Shown here: positions 8,873 to 17,390 of the stretch, one piece after another
How positions within the stretch are numbered: the stretch's first letter is position 1
How the letters are laid out: each line of letters begins with the position of its first letter
Source: Corallococcus sp. AS-1-6
Lineage (GTDB): Bacteria; Myxococcota; Myxococcia; Myxococcales; Myxococcaceae
Length of the DNA: 64,000 nt
Direction: 5' to 3'
Assembly: GCF_020037015.1 (NCBI RefSeq)
Contig: NZ_JAIQDE010000010.1
Coordinates: 62,001 to 126,000, forward strand
The notes under the pieces: generated by a model
Databases searched by the model: none
What the model was told of the DNA's origin: nothing
What the model saw: only the letters and a program-made list of their open reading frames with translations
Translations under genes and position numbers: made by a program

Positions 8873-8911
8873 GCCTCCGTCCGTGCCGGACTGCTAGGGT
8901 CCGCCCCCGCG

Positions 8912-9976
8912 ATGAGCCAGAGCCTGACCCTGCTTGCGGGCCCCGACGCCCTGCGCATCCTCCGGGAGCGCGGGCTGCGCGCGGAGGACGTGGACATCCT
9001 TCCGGGCGCTTCCGGTGGCCCGAAGTGGCTGGGGCTGGAGGGGATCGACCGCGTGCTGTTCGGCGAGCTCCTCCAGCAGCCGCGCACCCGGCCGCTGCAC
9101 CTCATCGGCAGCTCCATCGGGAGCTGGCGGCTGGCGTGTCTGGCGCAGAAGGACCCGGTGGCCGCGCTGAAGCGCTTCGCGGACGCGTACCTGGAGCAGC
9201 GCTATCCGCCCAAGCCTCCGCCCTCGCTGGTCAGTGAGAGGAGCGCGACGATCCTGGATTCCCTCCTGGGGCCGGACGGCATGGAGGAGATCCTCACGCA
9301 CCCGTGGGCGCGGCTGCACGTGGTGACGACCCGGTGCAAGGGGCTGCTCGCGGTGGAGCAGTCCAGCGTGCAGCTCATGGGCTTCGTGCTGGGCGCGCTG
9401 GCGAACGCGGTGAGCCGCCGGACGCTCGGGCTCCACATGGAGCGCGTCGTGTTCCACACCGCCGGGGACACCAGCCCCTTCGCCGGGCTCAAGGACCTGC
9501 CGTCGGTCCACCGTCCCCTCACCCGCGACAACCTGCGCCCCGCGCTCATCGCGTCGGGATCCATCCCGATGGTGCTCGCGGGCGTCCATGACATCCCGGG
9601 CGCGCCTCCTGGCACGTACCGCGACGGCGGCGTCGTCGACTACCACCTGGACGTGGACTACGGCGCGGGCGACGGGCTGGTGCTCTATCCGCACTTCTAT
9701 CCGTACGTGGTGCCCGGCTGGTTCGACAAGTCGCTCAAGTGGCGGCGCGCGGGACCGCTCAACTTCCGCCGCGCGCTGATCATCACGCCATCCCCCGCGC
9801 ACCTGGCACGGCTGCCCGGTGGACGCATCCCGGACCGCTCCGACTTCACGAAGCTGAAGGACGCGGACCGGATCCGCGCGTGGAGACAGGTGCTGACCGA
9901 GGGCGACCGCATGGCGGATGAGCTGCGCGAGCTGCTTGCCTCGGGGCGCATCGCGGAGCACGTCCAGTCGCTTTAA
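8912..9976 (+). CDS. Patatin-like phospholipase/acyl hydrolase, 354 aa
   Basis: Ser-Asp dyad lipid acyl hydrolase. The nucleophile elbow GSSIG (66-70, Ser68) follows the oxyanion-type loop PGASGGPKW (31-39), and the catalytic Asp238 sits in YRDGGVVDYH. There is no signal peptide, so it is cytoplasmic or peripherally membrane-bound. It ends 9 bp before the stop of the convergent hydrolase gene. No Shine-Dalgarno is visible; TAGGGTCCG (8895-8903) lies 8 nt before the ATG. The physiological lipid substrate is unknown. Confidence 0.85.
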   Translation: MSQSLTLLAGPDALRILRERGLRAEDVDILPGASGGPKWLGLEGIDRVLFGELLQQPRTRPLHLIGSSIGSWRLACLAQKDPVAALKRFADAYLEQRYPPKPPPSLVSERSATILDSLLGPDGMEEILTHPWARLHVVTTRCKGLLAVEQSSVQLMGFVLGALANAVSRRTLGLHMERVVFHTAGDTSPFAGLKDLPSVHRPLTRDNLRPALIASGSIPMVLAGVHDIPGAPPGTYRDGGVVDYHLDVDYGAGDGLVLYPHFYPYVVPGWFDKSLKWRRAGPLNFRRALIITPSPAHLARLPGGRIPDRSDFTKLKDADRIRAWRQVLTEGDRMADELRELLASGRIAEHVQSL

Positions 9977-9985
9977 CGGAGCCGC

Positions 9986-11197
9986 TCAGCAGGCGAGCCA
10001 CGCTCGAAGCGCGGCGTAGACCTCCGGGTGGTCGAGCAGGTCCAGGTGGTTCGCGCCCGGGATGATGCGCTGGTTCGCTTCCGGGAACCGCAACGTCAGC
10101 TCCGGCTGGGCATGGCGCCCGAGCGCGCTGTCCACCGGCACCAGCCCGTCACCGGGCAGCCGCTCCGCCAACGCCTTCGCGGTGGTGGCCGCGACCGCGT
10201 AGCAGGCCACGCCCTCCGGCAGCGAGAGGCCGCGACGCGCATCCCCACCCCATCCGAAGCGCTCCCGCCCCTCCCAGTGCGCGTCGAGCACGTTGCCGAA
10301 GCGCAGGTCGGTGACCCCGGCACCGCGGATCCGTCCCAGGCGCGCGAACGGCGCGCTGTACGGACTGAGCTCCAGCAGCACGTCCACCCAGCTCCCACCG
10401 CGCTCCAGCGGCGACCCATGATGGGGCGACCCAAGACAGACGAGCCCTCGCAACAAGGACCGCCACCCCTGGCCCTCGGCCTCCGCCGCGAGGCACGCGC
10501 TCCGCGCCACCAGTCCACCCATGCTGTGGCCCAGGAGCGTCAGCGATTCGAGCGGCACGGGCCAGCAGGCCACGAGCTGTTCCAGCAGCCCGGAGAGCGC
10601 ACGCCCGTTCCGGGAGATGTGCAGGCCGCTATTGTAGTGGAGGTAGACCGGCGTGTAGCCGAGGTCGCGCGCCAGCGCCGCGCCATGGTCATGCCCCCGC
10701 CGGCTCCACTGAAGGTCGTTCATCGAGGAGCCATGAATCAGCACGAGCAGCCGGCTCCCTGCCTCCGGGAGGGCGGCGCGCAGGGCCTCGGGCTCCAGGC
10801 ACAACGGCTGCCCGTGGACCCGGAACGCCATCGGGATCGCGAGCGGGTTGCCCTGCGCCTCCAGCGCATCCCCCAGCACCCCGTTCAGCGCGGAGACCAC
10901 CGCCTCCCGCTGAGGTCCCGGAGCACTGTCCCCCAGCCACGGAGAGAGCCGCGCGAGCACGGCATCGAGCCCTGCCCCGACGTGCCGCGTGACCTCCTGG
11001 AGGGTCGAGTAGATCAAGCTCGTCACGGCTCGCGCCGGGCGCTCCAGCGGCCTGCCCAGGACGGACGGCCCGCTGGCGATGGTGCAGTGCACCTCCTCGA
11101 CGAGCCCCATCACGCCCCGGGTGCCCTGCACCACGAGGCGGCTGGCCCCCCGCAGGGCCTCCGCGTTCGTCCGTACGCCTGGCGACTGGCTGTTCAT
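9986..11197 (-). CDS. Alpha/beta hydrolase, lipase-like (PGAP1/triacylglycerol-lipase type), 403 aa
   Basis: A serine hydrolase with the oxyanion HG motif LVLIHGSSMND, the nucleophile elbow LLGHSMGGLVAR, and downstream LGSPHHGSPLERGG, the arrangement seen in lipases and PGAP1-like proteins. Catalytic Asp is probably in LPGDGLVPVDSA and His in IPGANHLDLLDHP near the C-terminus. The N-terminal 120 residues form an amphipathic helical region without a signal peptide. The ATG at 11197 is preferred over one 21 nt upstream because GGAGG lies 8 nt before it. A strong promoter with tandem operator-like repeats lies directly upstream (11220-11261), so the gene is probably repressed by a DNA-binding regulator encoded elsewhere. 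Confidence 0.8.
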   Translation of the reverse strand: MNSQSPGVRTNAEALRGASRLVVQGTRGVMGLVEEVHCTIASGPSVLGRPLERPARAVTSLIYSTLQEVTRHVGAGLDAVLARLSPWLGDSAPGPQREAVVSALNGVLGDALEAQGNPLAIPMAFRVHGQPLCLEPEALRAALPEAGSRLLVLIHGSSMNDLQWSRRGHDHGAALARDLGYTPVYLHYNSGLHISRNGRALSGLLEQLVACWPVPLESLTLLGHSMGGLVARSACLAAEAEGQGWRSLLRGLVCLGSPHHGSPLERGGSWVDVLLELSPYSAPFARLGRIRGAGVTDLRFGNVLDAHWEGRERFGWGGDARRGLSLPEGVACYAVAATTAKALAERLPGDGLVPVDSALGRHAQPELTLRFPEANQRIIPGANHLDLLDHPEVYAALRAWLAC

Positions 11198-11219
11198 GGC
11201 TCGTGCCTCCATGGCCATA

Positions 11220-11250
11220 CCTACCAGACCGTAACCTACCCAACCGTAGG
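11220..11250. promoter_or_regulatory. Tandem operator-like repeats (CCTACCnnACCGTA x2) before the hydrolase gene
   Basis: CCTACC-AG-ACCGTA (11220-11233) is repeated as CCTACC-CA-ACCGTA (11235-11248), a 15-bp period. The second unit continues to GG, making an inverted repeat CCTAC-N6-GTAGG (11235-11250). The repeats overlap the predicted -10 and start of transcription, the usual place for a TetR-type operator. Confidence 0.55.
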
Positions 11251-11261
11251 TCCAGGGTCAA
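11233..11261 (-). promoter_or_regulatory. Promoter of the hydrolase gene
   Basis: Minus strand: TTGACC (11256-11261), 17-nt spacer, TAGGTT (11233-11238). This predicts a leader of about 30 nt containing the GGAGG ribosome site before the ATG at 11197. The -35 lies within the last codons of the upstream flavoprotein gene. Confidence 0.55.
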
Positions 11262-11893
11262 ACGGGGGAACGCTTCAAGCGAGCAAGCTCCTCGCGCAGG
11301 GAGCGGTTCTCCGAGCGCAGCGTCTGGAGCTCGGTCGACACCGGCCGCAGCAGTTCGTCCAGCTCCGCCTCGGTGAACCGGGGCGTGATGTGCTTGGGGC
11401 AATTCCAGTCATGGCCCTCCACCCGGAGCACGAAGCCGCGCTCGGCCTTCGTGCCTTCTCCGGGTACCTCCAGGCGCTCCATCGTCGCGGGGTCCGTCTC
11501 GCGGGTGATGACGGTCGCATGCGCCAGGACCTTCAGGCGCGCACGGTTCGGGTAGTCCACGAAGATGAGCGCGACCCGGTCGTTCTCGCTGACGTTGCCC
11601 GCGGAGATGTACTGCTTGTTGCCCCGGTAGTCCGCGAAGCCCAGCGTGTGGGGGTCCAGCACCCGGACGAAGCCCGGCGGACCGCCCCGGTGCTGGATGT
11701 AGGGCCAGCCGTTCGCACCGACGCTGGCCATGTAGAAGCTGTCACGCCGGGCCAGGAACTCTTCCTCGTCGGGGGTGAGCACGTCCGGCGCGTCCCCTGC
11801 CCTCTCCATCCGCGCATAGGCCGCGCGGCTCCCATGCTGCTCCTGCAACGCCTTCACCGCGGGCGTGAAGGCGAGTCTGGCGAATCGGCCCAT
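11258..11893 (-). CDS. Pyridoxamine 5'-phosphate oxidase (PPOX) family flavoprotein, 211 aa
   Basis: FMN-binding split-barrel protein. DSFYMASVGANGWPYIQHRGG and FADYRGNKQYISAGN are typical of the PPOX subfamily that acts on small molecules (general stress/nitroreductase-like) rather than true PdxH. The C-terminal 40 residues form a charged helix (ELQTLRSENRSLREELARLK), a probable coiled coil. The ATG at 11893 is chosen because AGGAAG lies 6 nt upstream; a GTG 18 nt earlier is less likely. It is divergent from a LysR-type regulator (110-bp shared region), which probably controls it. The substrate is unknown. Confidence 0.8.
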   Translation of the reverse strand: MGRFARLAFTPAVKALQEQHGSRAAYARMERAGDAPDVLTPDEEEFLARRDSFYMASVGANGWPYIQHRGGPPGFVRVLDPHTLGFADYRGNKQYISAGNVSENDRVALIFVDYPNRARLKVLAHATVITRETDPATMERLEVPGEGTKAERGFVLRVEGHDWNCPKHITPRFTEAELDELLRPVSTELQTLRSENRSLREELARLKRSPV

Positions 11894-11983
11894 GGCTCTT
11901 CCTGGCGACACGGCGGAATTGCCGATGCACCACGTATAGCCACCGGGGCAGGTGAAATAATCAGGCGGGCAGGCAAGACTTCA

Positions 11984-11998
11984 TTGCCAACTTCGCAA
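11984..11998. promoter_or_regulatory. LysR-type T-N11-A dyad in the PPOX/lysR divergent region
   Basis: TTGC-N7-GCAA (11984-11998), containing T-N11-A, lies 5 nt before the LysR ATG at 12004 and about 90 bp upstream of the flavoprotein start. It is a natural candidate for the autoregulatory site of the LysR protein. Confidence 0.4.
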
Positions 11999-12003
11999 GA
12001 ATC

Positions 12004-12945
12004 ATGGACCAGCTCTTCACGCTCCGGACGTTCGTCGCCGTCGCCAGGCAGGGAAGCTTCACGGCCGCGTCCCGCCACCTGCGCATCTCTCCTTCGGTGG
12101 CGACCCGGGCCATCGCCCAGCTCGAGGAGCGGCTCGGGCTCGCGCTCCTCACGCGCACGACGCGCTCCGTGCGCCTCACCGAACGGGGGCAGGTCTACCT
12201 GGAGAGCTGCCAGCGGCTGCTGGAGGACCTGGACGAGGCCGACCGCCGCGTCCGGGGGGAGAACGCCGAGCCGCGAGGCGAGCTGCACCTCTCCGCCCCC
12301 ATCGTCTTCGGACGGCTCCACGTCCTGCCCGTGGTCCAGAAGCTGCTCGCGGCACATCCGGCCCTGTCCGTCCGCCTGCACCTGTCGGACAGGAACCAGC
12401 AGCTCGTGGACGAAGGCATCGACGCAGCCGTCCGCCTGGGGGAGCTGAAGGACAGCAGCCTCATCGCCCTTAAAGTCGGCGCCGTCCGGCGCGTGCTGGT
12501 GGCCAGCCCCCACTACGTGAAGCAGCGCGGGACACCCCGCTCGCCCGCGGAGCTGAGCCGCCATGAGCTCATCGCCTTCGAGAACCTCGACGCGACGAAC
12601 GAGTGGCGGTTCGGCGAAAGGGAGAAGCCGGTGCGCGTCCAGCCCCGGCTCATCCTCAACAGCGCGGACGCGGCCATCGCGGCGGCGGAGCAAGGGGTTG
12701 GCATCGCGCGCACGCTCTCGTACCAGGTGGCGGACGCCGTGCTCGCGGGGCGGCTGGTCCTGCTCCTGGGGGCGTTCGCGCCGCCTCCCGTCCCGGTGAG
12801 CGTCATCTACCCTGGCCGCCGCAGCGCCTCCGCGAACGTGGGCGCGTTCGTCCGCACGGCCCGCCGCCACTTCGAGGAGCACCCACTGCGGCCCGTCGAA
12901 GCATGGCGCCCGCCCGGGCATGCGGGCGGGAAAGCCAGACGCTGA
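12004..12945 (+). CDS. LysR family transcriptional regulator, 313 aa
   Basis: An N-terminal winged helix-turn-helix (residues 1-60; FTAASRHLRISPSVATRAIAQ is the recognition region, LLTRTTRSVRLTERG the wing) is joined by a linker helix to a periplasmic-binding-protein-like effector domain (about 88-295). The sequence resembles the DsdC/CrgA-like LysR group often found beside oxidoreductase genes. It is divergent from the PPOX flavoprotein gene and ends just before a terminator hairpin. The inducer is unknown. The last 20 residues are Arg/Pro/Gly-rich. Confidence 0.9.
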   Translation: MDQLFTLRTFVAVARQGSFTAASRHLRISPSVATRAIAQLEERLGLALLTRTTRSVRLTERGQVYLESCQRLLEDLDEADRRVRGENAEPRGELHLSAPIVFGRLHVLPVVQKLLAAHPALSVRLHLSDRNQQLVDEGIDAAVRLGELKDSSLIALKVGAVRRVLVASPHYVKQRGTPRSPAELSRHELIAFENLDATNEWRFGEREKPVRVQPRLILNSADAAIAAAEQGVGIARTLSYQVADAVLAGRLVLLLGAFAPPPVPVSVIYPGRRSASANVGAFVRTARRHFEEHPLRPVEAWRPPGHAGGKARR

Positions 12946-12981
12946 AAAGCGAAAGGGCCCCGGCGTTTCCACCGGGGCCCT
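12943..12981 (-). terminator. Terminator of the initiator-tRNA transcript (also at the lysR 3' end)
   Basis: Perfect 10-bp stem AGGGCCCCGG (12954-12963) / CCGGGGCCCT (12972-12981) with an 8-nt loop. On the minus strand it is followed by TTTCGCTTTTC, fitting Rho-independent termination just downstream of the tRNA gene; it may also act for lysR from the other side. Confidence 0.75.
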
Positions 12982-12986
12982 CTCTA

Positions 12987-13061
<75 letters not shown>

Positions 13062-13098
13062 TCACCGTGACGCGGTACTGCGATTCTCGATTTGAACA

Positions 13099-13130
13099 CC
13101 CGGGATCGAAACTTTCATTTCGACCCCGGG
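13099..13130. repeat. Hairpin in the spacer between the two tRNA genes
   Basis: Arms CCCGGGATCGAAA (13099-13111) and TTTCGACCCCGGG (13118-13130) pair with one mismatch around a 6-nt loop. It could be a processing or partial termination structure in a tandem tRNA transcript; no T-run follows on the minus strand. Confidence 0.55.
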
Positions 13131-13138
13131 CTTTTCAA

Positions 13139-13213
<75 letters not shown>

Positions 13214-13316
13214 GCGAGAACGAGAGGGTAAGTACCGAAGCCCCTCGCTACCGTCAACACCTATCTCGGCGCCCCCTCGCATTGTCGCGTGCGAGCGCCG
13301 AGATGGCGTGACGTCA

Positions 13317-15323
13317 CTACTTGCCCAGCTTGCTGAGCAGATCCGCGAAGGTGCCGAAGCCCTTCTTGCCGCCGCCCACGGGCTGCTGCGTCTTCTGCCA
13401 CGCCTCGACCTCGGCGCGCTCCTCCGCGCGGATGGCCGCGGGGATGGACAGGCGGATCTTCCCGGAGGCGTCGATGTCGATGATCGCCACCTTCAGCTCC
13501 TGGCCGATGGCGAAGTGCTTGCGCATGTCCGTGCCGCGATCCGTGCCCGTCTCGCTGGCCGGGATGAGGCCCTTGCCGCCCGGGAACGCGAGGAACACGC
13601 CGTAGGGCTCCAGCCGGTCCACCTTGCCGACGACGACCGCGCCCACCTTGGGACGGGGCGCCGCGGGCTCCTTGGGCGCCGAGGGCTGCGCCTCCTTCGC
13701 CGGACGCTCCTCGGGAGGACGCTGGGCCTCCTCCTCGGAGATGCGGCGCAGGCCGATGCGCTTGTCATTGGGGTCGATCTTCTCGACGGAGACCCAGATG
13801 ACCTCGCCTTCCTTCACCGCGTCGCGCGGGTGCGCGATGCGCCGGTCGCTCAGCGCGGAGATGTGCACCAGGCCGTCCACGCCCGGGCGCAGCTCCACGA
13901 ACGCGCCGAAGGGCTGGAGCCGGACGACCTTGCCCTGCAGGCGGTCGCCCTCCTTGATCTCCTCCAGCGCCTTCTTGAACGGATCCTCCTGACGCGACCG
14001 CAGCGACAGGGTGATGCGCTCCTTCTGCTTGGCCTTGTCCGGGGAGTTGGGCTGGCCCTCCTCCATGCGGAGGATCTCCACCTCCACCTCGTCGCCCTGC
14101 TTCACCACGTCGCTGGGGTGCGCGACGCGCGTGTAGGAGAGCTCGGAGACGGGGACCATGCCCTCCACGCCGCCCAGGTCCACGAACACGCCGAAGTCGC
14201 GCACGCCGGAGACCTTGCCCTTGACCGTCTTGCCCACGGCCAGGTTCTTGCGCGTCTCCGTGGCCAGCCGGCGCTGCTCGTCCTCCAGCAGCGAGCGGCG
14301 CGACAGCACCACGTTGCGGTCGCGCACTTCCGTCACGCGGAACTGGAGCTTCTCGCCGATGAACTGATCCGGCTTCTCCACGAAGCGGATGTCCAACTGG
14401 CTGATGGGGCAGAAGGCGCGCGTCTCACCGATGGCGACTTCCACGCCGCCCTTGTTCACGCTGAGGACCAGGCCCTCCACCGGCATGCCGGAGGCGCGGG
14501 CCTCCGCGAGCATGGCGAAGGACGCGTTGCCCTTGGCCAGCGCGCGGCTGAGCATGATGCCCTTGGCGCCCATCTCCACGACGTGCGCCTCCAGGCGGTC
14601 GCCCACGCCGAAGCGCAGGATGCCCTCGTCGTCCTTGAGCTCGCGCAGCTCGATCATCGCCTCCGACTTCGCGGAGCCGTCCAGCGACACGAACGCGGTG
14701 TCCGCGCCCAACTGGAAGATGGTGCCGGCGACCTTCTCGCCAATGCGCACGCCGCGGCGGCCCGGAGCGCCACCGTCCTTGACCTGCGCCTCGAACATGT
14801 CCGCGAAGGACTCGGTCTCCGGGACCTCGTCGTACAGCGGGCTGGACGGCGCGGGGGCCGGCGTCACCGGACGCGGCGCGGGAGCCGGCGTGGAGGCCGC
14901 GGAGGCCTGCGCGTCGGCGCCCGTCTGCTCCGCGGTCGCGGTCGCCTCGGCGGGCTTCTCACCCTCCAGGGCGCGCGTCTCGATGGAGCCCGAGGCCCGC
15001 TTCACGACCACCATGGGACCGGATGGACGGCGCTCGCCGCCTCCGCCACCTCCCCGGCGCTCGCCGCCACGGCCACCGCCGCGCTCGCCGCCGCCACGGG
15101 GCGCGTCGCCCTGGGGACGGGGCTGCGACTGGGCGTCGCGAGGACCGCGATCACCGCGGCCCTGCCCGCTCTTCTCATCGCGGCCGCCACGGCCACCGCC
15201 GCGCTCGTTGCCCTGGCCCCCCGAGGGGATGCCCAGCATCACGTCGCCAAACGTGGCCTTCGGCTTCTTGGGACCGAAACCGCCAGGACCGCCCGAATTT
15301 CCGCCGCTCTTCTCGTCGCTCAC
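13317..15323 (-). CDS. Five-S1-domain RNA-binding protein with RGG-rich N-terminus, 668 aa
   Basis: A cytoplasmic RNA-binding protein related to ribosomal protein S1. Five S1 (OB-fold) domains begin near residues 193, 280, 363, 457 and 559; domains 3 and 4 are the most canonical (GVRDFGVFVDLGGVEGMVPV; PFGAFVELRPGVDGLVHIS). Residues 35-100 form a low-complexity Gly/Arg tract (RGGGRGGRDE, RGGGRGGERR), followed by an Ala/Pro linker. A short tail ends GTFADLLSKLGK. The start is the GTG at 15323, with GGAAGG 8 nt upstream; upstream in-frame sequence looks non-coding. Canonical S1 has six domains and no RGG head, so this is likely a paralogue. The gene stands alone between the tRNA pair and murJ. 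Confidence 0.85.
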   Translation of the reverse strand: MSDEKSGGNSGGPGGFGPKKPKATFGDVMLGIPSGGQGNERGGGRGGRDEKSGQGRGDRGPRDAQSQPRPQGDAPRGGGERGGGRGGERRGGGGGGERRPSGPMVVVKRASGSIETRALEGEKPAEATATAEQTGADAQASAASTPAPAPRPVTPAPAPSSPLYDEVPETESFADMFEAQVKDGGAPGRRGVRIGEKVAGTIFQLGADTAFVSLDGSAKSEAMIELRELKDDEGILRFGVGDRLEAHVVEMGAKGIMLSRALAKGNASFAMLAEARASGMPVEGLVLSVNKGGVEVAIGETRAFCPISQLDIRFVEKPDQFIGEKLQFRVTEVRDRNVVLSRRSLLEDEQRRLATETRKNLAVGKTVKGKVSGVRDFGVFVDLGGVEGMVPVSELSYTRVAHPSDVVKQGDEVEVEILRMEEGQPNSPDKAKQKERITLSLRSRQEDPFKKALEEIKEGDRLQGKVVRLQPFGAFVELRPGVDGLVHISALSDRRIAHPRDAVKEGEVIWVSVEKIDPNDKRIGLRRISEEEAQRPPEERPAKEAQPSAPKEPAAPRPKVGAVVVGKVDRLEPYGVFLAFPGGKGLIPASETGTDRGTDMRKHFAIGQELKVAIIDIDASGKIRLSIPAAIRAEERAEVEAWQKTQQPVGGGKKGFGTFADLLSKLGK

Positions 15324-15551
15324 TGCCGAGACCTTCCGTTGACGATTTCCGACCCGGGACTTCCTTGAAGTCAGGGCCTCTTGAAAAAGGCGGCGCACTC
15401 TACACGCGCGCCATGCCCGGAGGAAGCCGCATGCGGCCATCCCCTCCACAAAGGGCCTCCTATCGCAACGGAAAGGGCCCTGTCCTGCATTCCGTTTGAG
15501 CTCCCAGGCACCGCCCGCCGGGCAGCCGCCCCACCGGGCGCCGCGCCGCGT
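15324..15551. other. Intergenic region between murJ and the S1-domain gene
   Basis: No gene seen. It holds the leader of the S1-domain gene. A dyad GACTTC-CTT-GAAGTC (15358-15372) lies 35 nt upstream of its GTG. A weak minus-strand -10-like TAGAGT is at 15397-15402. No convincing terminator for murJ was found. Confidence 0.4.
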
Positions 15552-17321
15552 CTACCGGGCGAGCCCCAGGCGCCGGCCCACCTTGCGGAAGACGGCGCCC
15601 GCCTCCGGAACCCCCAGCGCGGCGGACACGGCGAAGTAGACGACGCCGAAGGGCACCGCCGTCGCCATCAGGCCCAGCACCGGGTGCAGCCGGGGCGGCA
15701 CCAGCAGCGTCCCTCCCCACTCCACCCCCACCCCGGGCATGGGGCCCAGGAGTCCGGTGAGGCCCTGCTTGACGGCCAACGCCACGAGCCCGGCCACCAC
15801 CGCCGCGCCGTACAGCCGGGGCAGCAGCCCCGAGGGCAGGCCCACGGGCCCCACGATGGAGCGCAGCTTGCGGCGCAGGAGCGTGGTCTCCACCCAGGCG
15901 ACGATGCCGCTGGACAGGGTGAGGAACGCCGCGCCCAGCTCCCGGGGCAGCCCCAGGCGCTCCGGCAGCCACAGCGCCAGGAACCAGGCCTTCACCGTCC
16001 CCAGGGCCACGCGCACGATGGCGTAGCGCAAGGGCGTCTTCGGGTCCTTCAGCGCGTAGAAGGCGGACGCGTAGAGCCGGCCCACGGTGGACGCCACCAG
16101 GCCCACCGCGGCGCCCATCAGCAGGTACCAGAGGTAGCGCGAGTCCGAGGCGCCGAAGCGGCCCGTCTGCAGGAGCGCGCCGCTCACCAGGTCCCCCAGG
16201 AAGAGGAGCGCGGCGGCGGACGGCACCACCCAGAAGGCGATGCGGCGCGAGCCCGCGTCGATGCGGCCGCGCAGCTTCGTGTGCGCCTGGGCCTCCCCTT
16301 CCGCCGTGGCGCGCGCCATCTCCGGCAGCTCCGCGGCGGACACCGCCATGCCGAAGAGGCTCACCGGGATGAGGTAGATGGTCTGCGCGTAGAGCAGCGA
16401 GGACAGCGCGCGGTTGGAGATGAGCGACGCGAAGGCGGTGTCCACCCACGCGCTGAACTGGACCACGCCGCGCCCCAGCACCACCGGGCCGAAGTTCTTC
16501 AGCACCTGGCGCACGGAGGCGCTCGCCAGCGACAGCACCGGGCGGAAGCGGCCCAACAGGCGCATCACCGTGGGCACCTGCACCGCGAACTGGAGGAAGC
16601 TGCCCAGCACCACGCCGTAGGCCAGCCACTCCGTCACGGCCTCTTCCGCCGCGCGGCCCCCGGACGTGCCCTGCACGCGGCCCACCCCCAGCAGCGTGGC
16701 GATGATGACGACGTTCCACACCACCGGCGCCAGGTAGGACAGGAGGAAGCGCCGGTGGCTGTTGAGGATGCCCAGGCACCACGCGCTCAGCACCAGGAAG
16801 CCCGTGCCCGGGAAGAGGATGCGCACCAGCCGCACGGCCAGGTCGCGCTCGCCGCCCTGGAAGCCCGGCGCGATGAGGTCCACGAACAGCGGCGTGGCCA
16901 GCATGCCCAGCGCCACCATCACGCCGGTGGCCAGGGCCAGCAGGCCGAACACCGCGCCCGCGACCCGGTCCGCCTCGTCCGCGTCCTTCTTGCCCAGGAG
17001 CTGGGCGTAGACGGGGATGAAGGAGCCCGACAGGACGCCTTCGCCGAAGAGGTTCTGGAGGAAGTTGGGGATGCGCAGCGCGGCCTTGAAGACGGCGGCG
17101 GCCTCCGCGTTGCCCAGGTAGTGCGCGAAGACCCGCTCGCGCACCAGCCCCATCAGCCGTGACGCCAGGATGCCAATGGCGACCAGCATCGCGCCACGGC
17201 CTCCCGCGCTGCGTTCAGGGCCGGACGGTGGCGGGGCGGCCGGAGCGTCGGGCCGGGGGGGCGAGGCGGGTGCGGGGGCGGTCACGAAGGGGCGGACTCT
17301 ACGTCCGGCGTTCTTCGGCAT
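15552..17321 (-). CDS. murJ: Lipid II flippase MurJ (MviN), 589 aa
   Basis: Flips the lipid-linked peptidoglycan precursor across the inner membrane. It is a MOP-superfamily protein with about 14 membrane segments. After a 43-residue Pro/Ala-rich cytoplasmic extension the family hallmarks appear: SRLMGLVRERVFAHYLG, FKAALRIPNFLQNLFGEGVL and SGSFIPVYAQ. Later conserved pieces include FYALKDPKTPLRYA. The core length is normal; the Pro-rich N-terminus is an addition. The ATG at 17321 is used; no strong ribosome site is visible. It is divergent from encB (69-bp gap). Confidence 0.93.
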   Translation of the reverse strand: MPKNAGRRVRPFVTAPAPASPPRPDAPAAPPPSGPERSAGGRGAMLVAIGILASRLMGLVRERVFAHYLGNAEAAAVFKAALRIPNFLQNLFGEGVLSGSFIPVYAQLLGKKDADEADRVAGAVFGLLALATGVMVALGMLATPLFVDLIAPGFQGGERDLAVRLVRILFPGTGFLVLSAWCLGILNSHRRFLLSYLAPVVWNVVIIATLLGVGRVQGTSGGRAAEEAVTEWLAYGVVLGSFLQFAVQVPTVMRLLGRFRPVLSLASASVRQVLKNFGPVVLGRGVVQFSAWVDTAFASLISNRALSSLLYAQTIYLIPVSLFGMAVSAAELPEMARATAEGEAQAHTKLRGRIDAGSRRIAFWVVPSAAALLFLGDLVSGALLQTGRFGASDSRYLWYLLMGAAVGLVASTVGRLYASAFYALKDPKTPLRYAIVRVALGTVKAWFLALWLPERLGLPRELGAAFLTLSSGIVAWVETTLLRRKLRSIVGPVGLPSGLLPRLYGAAVVAGLVALAVKQGLTGLLGPMPGVGVEWGGTLLVPPRLHPVLGLMATAVPFGVVYFAVSAALGVPEAGAVFRKVGRRLGLAR

Positions 17322-17352
17322 GCAGCAGGAAACCCTTCGACCGCTGTTTCAC

Positions 17353-17384
17353 TTGACGGTCTCCCCACGGGTTGCGAGGGTCCG
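17353..17384 (+). promoter_or_regulatory. Candidate promoter of the encapsulin operon
   Basis: TTGACG (17353-17358), 17-nt spacer, GAGGGT (17376-17381). The ATG at 17391 is 9 nt beyond the -10 and has no Shine-Dalgarno, so encB may be translated from a nearly leaderless mRNA. Confidence 0.4.
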
Positions 17385-17390
17385 CCCTCA

